The notes beneath the pieces were generated by a model that was given only the letters and a program-made list of their open reading frames with translations, was not told the origin of the DNA and did not search any database. The position numbers were made by a program, and so were the translations under genes. A stretch of 64,000 nt of DNA from Bacillota bacterium (GTDB lineage Bacteria; Bacillota; Clostridia; Lachnospirales; Lachnospiraceae), in contig JAEZZO010000068.1 in assembly GCA_023418475.1 (NCBI GenBank), positions 1 through 64,000 on the forward strand. The letters run 5' to 3'. Below, piece by piece: positions 34,307 through 43,800 of this stretch. Within the stretch, counting starts at the first letter, position 1, and every line of letters begins with the position of its first letter.

Positions 34307-35086
34307 TTAGAATTTACCCCTGCTGGTCGTATGTGATAATCCGCCGGAAGATACACCGCCTCCATGCCCGCCGCTGCCTGAGTTGTTCTGCGGCTTTCGG
34401 ACACGGGTGATCTGGGTTCTGATATAATCATCCCTTCTTCCTATTAATCCGGAATGATTTTGATCCATGTAGGTTGCAGCGCCGGTGGTCATCTTACCTC
34501 CGGCATTATGTGCCATAATTGCCACAGCAATACCTCCAATCAGAAGGGCAGCAGCCAGCTGCACTAGAGGATTGAAATAGGGAGGAACATAATTCATATA
34601 CCGGTCGGAGCTTTTGATGAATTGTTTAAATGCCTTTGTATAGTTCCCGTCAGTCAAATCAGGAGTGATTTTATCGATAATATCATTGCCGCGTTCTGTT
34701 GTTATGTTTGATTGTACCGTTCCGTAACTTTCAAGACATACGTCACGGTTAGGCAGATCGATCAGCAGAATTACGCTATTAAGATATTGCTTTTTATCAT
34801 TGAAATCCTCTATATACCTCTCGGCATCCACAGCATCCGGATCATTATGTGTCAGGATAATAATATCGATACCATTCTTGTGGCTGTACGTTGTACACAT
34901 TTCCTCCAGATCAGCCAGGTCAGATGTGGATAAAAGCCCAGCTTTATCATAAATATGTTGATTACTTGCGTCTGTTGCCGCTGATACGTATTTAACAGGT
35001 ATCAGCAGCAGGAAGAGGAACAGAGACAGAAGTATAGCATAAACAGTGAAAGCAGGTATTGATTTATGCTTGTGTATACAGATCAA
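34307..35086 (-). CDS. TPM-domain membrane protein (YdjH-like)
   Basis: A 259-residue protein. An N-terminal signal/anchor helix (about 12-33) is followed by an extracytoplasmic TPM domain starting IYDKAGLLSTSDLADLEEM, then a second helix (about 176-196, LVQLAAALLIGGIAVAIMAH) and a Gly/Ser-rich tail (SGSGGHGGGVSSGG) usual for this family. The start codon is TTG at 35086, overlapping the TGA of the upstream gene as TTGA, with GGAGG 9 nt before it; the overlap indicates translational coupling. In related operons this protein acts with PspA and SPFH partners at the membrane. Its enzymatic activity is unproven. Confidence 0.85.
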   Translation of the reverse strand: MICIHKHKSIPAFTVYAILLSLFLFLLLIPVKYVSAATDASNQHIYDKAGLLSTSDLADLEEMCTTYSHKNGIDIIILTHNDPDAVDAERYIEDFNDKKQYLNSVILLIDLPNRDVCLESYGTVQSNITTERGNDIIDKITPDLTDGNYTKAFKQFIKSSDRYMNYVPPYFNPLVQLAAALLIGGIAVAIMAHNAGGKMTTGAATYMDQNHSGLIGRRDDYIRTQITRVRKPQNNSGSGGHGGGVSSGGLSHTTSRGKF

Positions 35087-36225
35087 AGCAGTCCACCTCC
35101 CATCAGTAGAGTAATTAACCGGAATACAATAAAGCAGCCTGCGCTGATCCCGCCAAACCAGGCGGCTATTTTCGCTTTGCTAAGGGGCGGCTTTCCAACA
35201 ACCTTACCGGTCTGTCCGTTCATAGCAAAGATATGCTCCGCCTGCCGGTAGTCATAACAAACCATCCATACCGGCATCAGAGTATAATCCGCATGCTTTT
35301 TACGGATATTGATGTCTTTGCGGTGGATACTGGTAGTCGTATATCCGTTGATGGTAGAGCGGATGTAATTATCTACATATTCACCGACCCTATCCTTGAT
35401 TCTCGGAAGCATCTGTTCATCATCAAAATCATATTTCTCAGAAAGATAACCGGCCAGATAAGGCATATTAAAATCCTTCAGGTTATCATACTGATAAGGC
35501 TCCAGCTTATCCATCATGCGATCCTCCATCTTCTGGGAAGCATCGCAGGGAACGCGGGAATAATTAAGATCAACCTTTCGGTATACATGATAATACTTTG
35601 TCTCGGTATAGATCCAGTCTCCCAGAGTATAGGTACGAACCTTTGTACAGGTAGCTTCGGCCTCACCGCGTCCGTTCATATCATAGAGCCAGAAGGGGAC
35701 ATATATTCCGGTAATATTTTTTATCCTGTCGGCGGTCATGAAATCCCGCGGGGTCAGCAGGCCTTTCCGGCACCATTTCTTGAAAGCTTCCTGTGCCTGC
35801 TCTTTGCTGATGGAAAATGGAACTACCTTTGCAGGAGCAAGTCTTCCGCTTAGGCGGTCACTCAGTACTACACCGGCTCCGCAGAAGCTGCAGGTGGTTG
35901 CCGTAGTCTGTGGATCAGTAATCAAAATAGCTCCGCAGTTATTACAATGGTATTCCTTTGCTTCATTTTCTTCAAATGTAGAATGATTACTGGGAATATC
36001 TTCCTCCGCAGACTCGGAATAATCATTTTCAAAGGCAGAATCAGCGGCTTTCCGGTCGTCCTCATCCATTTCATATTTGTATTCTCCGCCGCGGGTTTTA
36101 CTGCCCGACATCTCTTCAATATGATCTGTCCGGCCGCAGCTTGCACATCGTAGCAGTCCGGTTTGTGCGTCGAAAGCCATATCAGCTCCGCAATTCGGAC
36201 ATTTATAATTAATTACTGTGGACAT
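35083..36225 (-). CDS. Double zinc-ribbon membrane protein (YdjG-like)
   Basis: A 380-residue protein. The first zinc ribbon is YKCPNCGADM...LRCASCG (residues 7-30); an acidic spacer follows, then a second, YHCNNCGAILI...CSFCG (about 92-117). A long conserved domain comes next (WCRKGLLTPRDF, IYVPFWLYDMNGRGEAEATC), and one C-terminal helix (about 350-375). The ATG at 36225 was taken because GGGGG lies 5 nt upstream; in-frame ATGs further up have poorer sites. It is the second gene of the ydjFGHI-like operon, 83 bp after pspA, and is coupled to the TPM gene. Confidence 0.85.
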   Translation of the reverse strand: MSTVINYKCPNCGADMAFDAQTGLLRCASCGRTDHIEEMSGSKTRGGEYKYEMDEDDRKAADSAFENDYSESAEEDIPSNHSTFEENEAKEYHCNNCGAILITDPQTTATTCSFCGAGVVLSDRLSGRLAPAKVVPFSISKEQAQEAFKKWCRKGLLTPRDFMTADRIKNITGIYVPFWLYDMNGRGEAEATCTKVRTYTLGDWIYTETKYYHVYRKVDLNYSRVPCDASQKMEDRMMDKLEPYQYDNLKDFNMPYLAGYLSEKYDFDDEQMLPRIKDRVGEYVDNYIRSTINGYTTTSIHRKDINIRKKHADYTLMPVWMVCYDYRQAEHIFAMNGQTGKVVGKPPLSKAKIAAWFGGISAGCFIVFRLITLLMGGGLL

Positions 36226-36308
36226 ACGTTCCCCCATTCTTACATAAGCCTGAAACTTGCCTGCAAGTTTCATTATAATATTTAATAAGAAGAAACTACT
36301 TGTGTAGA

Positions 36309-36980
36309 TTACTTCAGCTTAGCCTTCAGAGCAGCCAGCTCAGCATCTACACTGGAATGGGCAGAATATTTCTTTTCCAGCTCTTCCATAGAATTCTCTG
36401 TTTCAGAGCGGTTTAATTCTGCCATAGCATTTGCCTGATCAAGAGCCTTATCTGCCATTTCTTCATATCTTTTAAAGCTTGCCATAGAATTATTAGCATT
36501 TGTTACGGAGGAAGTCATTTTATTAATGCGGTCCTGTGTTTTTGCTACCGCGAATTTTCCCTTAATCATATCCTTACGGGTTTCGAGTTCTTTGATATCG
36601 TCAGAAAGCTTATCGTGCATCTCGTGCATACGGATGGCATTGGCATGTGCCAGATCGTATGCCTGTTGCAGATCAGACAGCTTGGAGGATAAGGAAGACT
36701 TCTGTTCCAGAAATTTTCTGGCATCTGCTTCGTTATCTGCTTCCAGAGCCTTAATTGCGTAAGCCTGCATTTTAGTGATATCCTCATTGCAATCGTCAAG
36801 GACACGCTTTGCCCTTTGTTCTTCTGCCATGATTGCGGCAGTCTCGGATTTGACTTTACCAAGATCAAAATTTAAATTCCGCAGACACTGGTCGATCATT
36901 TTCTCGGGATCCTCCGCTTTGTCTAAGAGTGCATTAATATTGCTGGCCATAATATCCTTAAACCTTGTTAAAATACTCAT
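36309..36980 (-). CDS. pspA: PspA/IM30-family membrane stress protein
   Basis: A 223-residue coiled-coil PspA/IM30 (ESCRT-III superfamily) protein. It begins MSILTRFKDIMASNINALLDKAEDPEKMIDQ, the amphipathic helix and first coil of the family, then has long heptad regions (LQQAYDLAHANAIRMHEMHDKL) and a Ser/Glu-rich end. PspA binds stressed membranes and maintains integrity. The start is ATG 36980 with GGAGG 8 nt upstream; a TTG two codons earlier is poorer. That ribosome site is the last of a tandem set of hairpin repeats. It is the first gene of the minus-strand operon. Confidence 0.95.
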   Translation of the reverse strand: MSILTRFKDIMASNINALLDKAEDPEKMIDQCLRNLNFDLGKVKSETAAIMAEEQRAKRVLDDCNEDITKMQAYAIKALEADNEADARKFLEQKSSLSSKLSDLQQAYDLAHANAIRMHEMHDKLSDDIKELETRKDMIKGKFAVAKTQDRINKMTSSVTNANNSMASFKRYEEMADKALDQANAMAELNRSETENSMEELEKKYSAHSSVDAELAALKAKLK

Positions 36981-36988
36981 TTTCAAAT

Positions 36989-37080
36989 CCTCCTTGATTT
37001 GTAGGAGGATTTCTCCTCCTTGATTTGTAGGAGGATTTCTCCTCCTTGATTTGTAGGAGGATTTCTCCTCCTTGATTTCT
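36989..37080 (-). repeat. 3.5 tandem 26-bp repeats, each an SD/anti-SD hairpin, in the pspA leader
   Basis: Three exact 26-bp units (36989-37014, 37015-37040, 37041-37066) plus a 14-bp partial (37067-37080). Read on the minus strand, each full unit pairs CCTCC with GGAGG over a 10-nt loop (TACAAATCAA). The last GGAGG is the true ribosome-binding site of pspA, so it sits in a hairpin with its own anti-Shine-Dalgarno, and the two upstream units offer decoy or alternative pairings. Confidence 0.92.
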
Positions 37081-37082
37081 TA

Positions 37083-37198
37083 CTGTTCAGGATTCGAGCA
37101 TTAAAGCCCGGAATTCATTTATCGGAAGGATAGAGATATAACCCTCATATCCATTTGTATAACCGAAGGAGGGCTTTTGATGCCCCGATCCTGTTCAG
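37083..37198. mobile_element. MITE-like 100-bp element with terminal inverted repeats and 8-bp direct repeats
   Basis: The left end (37091 onward: GATTCGAGCATTAAAGCCC) and right end (37171-37190: GGGCTTTTGATGCCCCGATC) are imperfect inverted repeats. CTGTTCAG occurs directly outside both ends (37083-37090 and 37191-37198), as expected for a target-site duplication. The interior has no ORF but an inner GATAT/ATATC stem. Its terminal motif resembles the 9648-9762 element. It lies in the pspA upstream region. Transposition in trans is inferred; no transposase is in the window. Confidence 0.65.
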
Positions 37199-37228
37199 AT
37201 GTGTGATTTTAATACCTGTCATAATTAC

Positions 37229-37257
37229 AAGTTTATTATGAGATCAGTATAACGTCA
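37229..37257 (-). promoter_or_regulatory. Candidate promoter of the PspA-type operon
   Basis: On the minus strand TTGACG (37257-37252) and TAAACT (37234-37229) are spaced 17 bp. If used, the transcript would run through the MITE-like element and the SD/anti-SD repeats before pspA, giving a leader of about 240 nt. The -10 is imperfect. Confidence 0.45.
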
Positions 37258-37658
37258 AGTTAAAATGGGGTTAGAATTATGAGAGGTTACTGCTAGATGG
37301 CTAGTCAAATTCCGAGCTGCGCTGTAATATACCTGATACATACAAAAAAACCTTCCCTAATAAAATGATTAAATGCACAGAATGTAATAGCGCCGGAAGC
37401 ATATGATAACGGAGAGAAGACTTCCATTAATCTCTTAATTCTTTGTATGAAAAAAAGATAAAATGTGCAAAAACTACAAATTGTATTGTTGCAATAAGTG
37501 ATAAATGTACATAACACCGGTAATAAAATTAAAAAATTATTTTGTTATAGTGAATTGATATAAAAATATAGTAATATATCAGATTAATCATTGAAACTGC
37601 ATGATTTTATTGTGAATTTGAATGGTAATTACTTCTAAATCCGATAAAATTATAATTG

Positions 37659-37723
37659 AATTAACGGACCACGTGTGAATTGATCTGTTGCAAGTCTTCT
37701 TACTAATATTGGTCCGGTTAATT
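37659..37723 (+). promoter_or_regulatory. Inverted repeat upstream of the rhamnogalacturonan enzyme gene
   Basis: AATTAACGGACC (37659-37670) is matched by GGTCCGGTTAATT (37711-37723), an inverted repeat with one extra base and a 40-nt loop, ending 77 bp before the ATG. It could be a leader RNA hairpin or a pair of regulator half-sites. The rest of the 700-bp gap (37199-37658) is AT-rich with no ORF I would accept. Confidence 0.5.
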
Positions 37724-37800
37724 TGTATCATCAGAATATGTGGAACGGGCCGGCCTTTTCGCATAAGATAACAAAAATATTAACACAAAGGAATGGGAAA

Positions 37801-40800
37801 ATGATGAAACTGCGAAGAAAAAAAGTACTGTCTGTGCTATTGGCAATAGCGTTATTACTGACGGATATGATACAGGGAAGCTTTATGCCTGTATCAGCGG
37901 CAGCAGATAGCTTGAGTTATTCGGATTTAACAATGAATAAGCTCATAGCGGAATTTGATTTTGGTACAGATGTCACAGAAACTTCTGTGTATAATGATGA
38001 AAAGGGATATGGTTTTGAGGATGTTTCCTATCCGTTTGAAGCGGCAGGATGGGTTAATAATGTATATACACCGAGGACGAGAACCGTATCCGGTTCTGCT
38101 ATGATGGTATCGACGGTAACAGGTGCAGCATTGTCTGTAACATCACTAGCAGTCGGAAGCAGAGTATGGACGGAAACGGAAAGAACAGGATATGGGGTGT
38201 TTACCTATGAGGAGACATCGGCCTTTCGAGTTACTCTTGACAATGCGGATTATGAGGTAAGTGTTACACTGGTTAATCCTACTGACACAGCTTATACAGC
38301 ATATCTGGAGGCTGAGGATATTACAAAGGCAAGCGGGATAGCAGTAAATGCCGGAGAGAGTGTGACGACCTCGTTCACAGCGGTTCTTGTGGATGGTCAG
38401 CTAAACCTTAAGTTTTTAAAAGCTGGTTCTGCAGCCTCAAAAGAGCAGGCACAGGACGGTATGGTATATGTTGATAAGATAAAGATTATTCGTAAAGCAG
38501 TCAAAACACCGGGTAAAAAACCAACAATCTTTCTTGCCTCGGATTCTACAGTACAGACCTATGATGCAGGTTACTATCCCCAGGAAGGATGGGGCCAGGA
38601 GCTGTATAATTTCTTTGGAACCCTTCAGGAGGAAAGAGAATGTACGGATTGCAGCTACAACCAGGCGCAAACTTATGAGACAACAGATGTCATTGTTGAA
38701 AATAGAGCGATCGGCGGAAGGAGCTCCAAATCCTTTCTGGAGGAAGGAAAATTGGATGATCTGCTGGAGGATGTTAAACCGGGGGATTATGTACTGGTTC
38801 AGTGGGGGCATAATGATGCTACTTATTCGAGACCGAACCGTTATGTATCAGAGCAAGAGTTTCCCACCTATCTGCAGTATTATATTGATGGCTGCAGACA
38901 AAGAGGTGCAACCTGCGTTCTGGTTACCCCGGTAGCCAGATATAGCTATGATGCCAGCGGAGCTTTTCAAAGCAATTTTGAAGTTTACAGGCAAGCAATG
39001 ATTACGCTGGGAGCTGCGCAGGGAGTGCCGGTATTAGATCTGACGGCTGCTTCCATTGCACTATGTAATGAGTTTGGAGTGGAGGGAAGCAAAGCATTAT
39101 TTCTTATGTTAGCAGCCGGTGAATATGAGGGATACTATTCCAAAGGCGTATCAGATGCTACACATCTGCAATACTACGGAGCTTACAAGTTTGCCCAGTG
39201 TGTTGCAGGTCAGATTGCATCCTCTTTGGACAGTCAGTTAAACAGTCTGAAGAACTTGGTGAATCTGAAAAAAGCAGAAAAGATACCGGGTAAGGTATCA
39301 GGTATCACGACTGCCGGTGTCGGCTCAAGCAGCGTAGCCCTTAGCTGGAACGCGGCAAGCGACACAGAACTTTATTATATCTATCGTGCACAGCTGCAGG
39401 AAGGACAAACAGTAGAAGATATTGACTTTACTGCAGCAAATAAATATTCTGTAAGCGCCAGAACAAGCTATACTGATTCCGGATGTGCAGGAGGAAGGAC
39501 ATATGTCTATGCAATCAGAGGCTTTAACAGTCTTGGACTGGGACCGCTCTCAGAGCCTTTTGCAATAAATACGAAGTCATCACAATATAAATATGATTTC
39601 TGTAAGGCTTCCTCTGATCCGACCATGGCAGGATGGTATCAGGTTACCAGTACACAGACCTACACGGAACAGGCAGGGTATGGTTGGCTTAAAGCACCGG
39701 GGAACGGTCGTTACAGGAAGGGTAACGGGAATGCGGCTTCCAGTGATATGGCGGATGATTTTTGTCTGGGTGCCGGAGAATTTGCACTTGATCTTCCAAA
39801 TGGTGATTATGAGATAAAAATATATGCCGGAGATCTGCTGAAAGGTACGAGTACAATAAAAGCTTCCTATACAGTAGAAGGCACTTCGGCAGGAACAATT
39901 TCTGCAAGACAAACCATAGGAAGTTTATCGTCGAGTGTAAGAGTGATAGACGGGCAGCTTAATCTGATTGTAGGCGGCACAAATTCATACATTAACGGAC
40001 TGGAAATTACACCTGTACTACTCGCTCCAACAGAATTTTCTTATTCAGAGCTGCAACTTAGTAATTCACAGGCAACGTTTCTGATTAACTTTACCGGTAT
40101 AGATAATGCGGTTACCTATAACATATATGAAAAATCCGCTACAGAGAAAAATTTCAAATTGAATAAGACAATACCGGCGGATAAGATAACAGATTTAAAT
40201 TACCGGTCAATGGCAGCCAGCCTTGGTCAAACAAGACAATATTATGTTACAGCTGTACTGGCGGATGGGACAGAAAGTGCGCAAAGTAAAATTATATCAG
40301 TCGATATGACCGATCCGGATGCGCCTCCGTTAGAAAAACCAAAAAATCTGACTTGTAAAACCCTTGAAAAGTCCAATATAGTCCTTCAATGGGATAAGGT
40401 AGAAGGAGCGGGCTCTTACAATGTATATCGCTCGGATAAGGGAGAGAAGGAGAAGGGTTTTAAAGGCTTTGTAAAAGTGGGGGAAGCAAGTAATAATTCC
40501 TTTACAGATAAAGACAGTGATTTGGATGTAAATATACGCCACTACTATAGAGTAGAAGCGGTTGGGGCCGGAGGAAGCAGTGAGAAATCCGATATACTGG
40601 TGACAAAGATTGCCGGAACGCTGGTTCGGACAAAGGCAGAGAACCTTACCGACAGAGCGCTTGTAGCGGTTGATTTATCGGGAGAGAAGGGCGCACAGAC
40701 CTATACAACGACAAAGGATGCCAATGGCAATGATCTGACAGGGGGAGTATATCTAAGCTGGAGACTGTTTGAGAATGACCCTCAGAATGTTGCTTTCACA

Positions 40801-43800
40801 GTTTACAGGAATAATACTGTAATAGCATCTGGGATTACGGTTACAAACTATATTGATCAGGATGGTAAGTATGGGGATGTATATAAAGTTACCGGCAGCT
40901 CCGATACCGCGATGGGAATTAATACCATTCCTGCAGCAGCCTGGCAGAAGCACTTTATTGAACTGCAGCTCAATCGCCCATCGGATCAGATCATGCCGGA
41001 TGGAAGCAGCTGCAGCTATACGGCAAATGATATGTCGGTGGGAGATCTGGACAAGGATGGAAGCTATGAACTGATTGTGAAATGGTATCCTTCCAATGCA
41101 CAGGATAATTCAAAGCCAGGGTATACCGGAACGACTATTCTGGATGCTTATGATATCAATACCGCTGCCGGAACAGCTGATTTATTATGGCGTATTGACC
41201 TGGGAGTTAATATACGTTCCGGTGCGCATTATACTCAGTTCCAGGCATGGGATTTTGATGGAGACGGCAGTGCCGAGCTAATCTGCAAAACGGCGGACGG
41301 TACCACCTCATACAAGAATACAGCGAATGGACTAAGCAAAACCGGACATGTCGGATTGTGCGGAGCAGAATCACTGCCCACTAATACGATAAGCGGCGCT
41401 AATGATTATAGAAACAGCTCCGGTTATATTATAAGCGGTCCGGAATATCTTACAGTATTTGACGGTGAAACCGGACAAATCATTGATACGGTGGATTATC
41501 TGCCTCCCAGAGGAGATCCTTCCGCATGGGGTGACAGCTGGGGCAACCGTTGTGACCGGTTTTTATCCTGTGTTGCCTATCTGGACGGGGAGATGCCCAG
41601 TGCGGTATTTGCACGAGGGTATTATACAAGATCCTATCTTGCTGCTTTTCAGTTGGTAGATACGGATAAAAATGGAACCGGAGATTCCTTGCAGGTAAAA
41701 TGGAAATTTGATACGAATAATTATCCTGTCGCAGATTATGGTGAGACAGAGGCACAGGGAAATCATAATTTATCTGTAAATGATATTGATGGGGACGGGA
41801 AAGATGAGATTATTTATGGAGCTTTGGTAATTGACCATAACGGAAGCTTAAAATATACCACAAAGCTGGGTCACGGTGATGCTCTCCATGTGTCTGACTG
41901 GTCTCCCTCCAACCAGGGACTGGAAATATTTTCGGTACATGAGCATAAGGACGCGCCTTACCAGGTAGAAATGCATGATGCCGAGACAGGTGAGATTTTG
42001 TGGGGATATTATACCGGGAAGGATACCGGCAGAGGCCTTGCAGCAGATATAGATCCAACTGTGGAAGGAGCTGAATTATGGTCCAATGCGGAGTGGAATC
42101 TGACGAATGGCGGCTTATATTCATCTGCGTCTACGTTTGAGAATCCGATTAGATTATCAGAAAATACACCAAGTGTGAACTTTTCTTTGTTCTGGGATGG
42201 GGATTTCCTGAGTGAATTGCAGGATCATACCTTTAACAAAGAGGCTTATGTACCAATCAGTACGAATATTACGAAGTGGAATTATGAGAAAAACACCTCT
42301 GAGCTGTTATTTGAAAGCTCTGAGATCTATACAAGCAACGGTACGAAGGGTAACCTTGGCCTGGTGGCTGATATACTGGGCGATTGGAGAGAAGAGATAA
42401 TTGGCCGCTGTTCCGGAGATGACAGCCGGATCAGAATTTATACTACAACCATAGAAACCTCCTATAGTATTCCATGCCTGATGCAAAATAATGCTTATCG
42501 TATTGGTGCCGCGTGGCAGAATACTGGGTATAACCAGCCCCCTCATACGGATTATCTGTTGTCAGAAGGAATTAAGACTGCAAAGCTTACGGTAGTTCCT
42601 GCACAGCAAAAAGGTGCAGCAATAAGCTTTACGGAAGCATCTGACGGTGTCAGGGGTCACAAGGTTGAGGGGTATCTGATATATCGCAGTACAGACGGTG
42701 AACATTATGAGCAAATTGACAAAGTGAGTCTGGAAGAGCTGGAAAAGACATCCGGTGGGAGCTACAGCTATATAGATAAGACAATAGCATATAATCAGAA
42801 GTATAACTACAAAATAGCAGCTGTCGTGGATGGGAAAGCCTCCTACCGGTCGAAAGAAGCTGAAATAATGATAGAGGGAACGCCGGATGTAACACCAACG
42901 GCAACACCAACAGTAACACCAACAGTAACACCAACAGTAACACCAACGGCAACACCAACGCCAACCATAATACCCACGGTTAATCCCGGAATACCATCTG
43001 ATAATAATAATTCGCAATCGGTTATTGTACCATCAACAGCAGCAAGTATAAGAGGTGACTTTACGGCAACCGGTTGGAAGGAGATAACAGCGCTGTTATC
43101 CGGAACTGATATCATAAAGTCAGAAAGCCGTACTATAAGCATTGAAATGGGAGCTGATACGACGCTTCCGGCAGAGGCAGTACGCGCTTTGATGAATAAG
43201 GATATTGCGCTGGAACTGAAATTTGCTGATTACAGCTGGTTCTTGAGGGGGCAGGCAATTACACAAGAGACACCGAAGGATATTAATCTTGAAGTGACAA
43301 GAAATTCCGGAAAAATACCCGAAGCAACTATAAAAGCACTGACAGGAGAGAGAAACTTTATACCAATCCATATAGCACATCAGGGGGAATTTGGTTTCCA
43401 GGCAATGCTTACGCTTGGTATGGAGGAGAAACACAGCGGATTACTGGCCTGCCTCTATTATTATAATGAGGAAAAGAGGGCATTTTTGCTGCAATCAATC
43501 GAACAAATAAGTACAGAGAACAGAGTAGGTTTTCAATTTACTCATGCATCCGACTATATTATCATCCTGGAGAAAGAGCTGCAATTAGGAGATGAGGTGC
43601 TTGATAATTTAACGGCAGCCTTGTCATCCGATATATTGTATAGCACAGGGACTACCGGGAAGCTGGCATCCGTTCAAATTAACCTGCCGGAGTCAATCGA
43701 AAAAGCGGTAAAGAATAGATTAGCGGAGGTTAGTGTCAGTTATCATTCTGACCATCCGGAGATTGCTTCGGTAACAAAAAGCGGAAAAGTAACTGCCAGG

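Noticed and set aside
36989..37080. CRISPR-like array
   Set aside because: The 26-bp units are directly abutting with no unique spacers, and no cas genes are present; they are leader hairpin repeats.
37305..37517. 70-codon minus-strand ORF in the pspA/RG-enzyme gap
   Set aside because: Composition reflects AT-rich non-coding DNA (many Phe, Cys, Ile), with no ribosome site or family.
42562..43017. Minus-strand ORFs rich in Val/Leu/Cys/Trp repeats
   Set aside because: They are the complement of the TPTV-encoding linker repeats of the RG enzyme and have no independent support.
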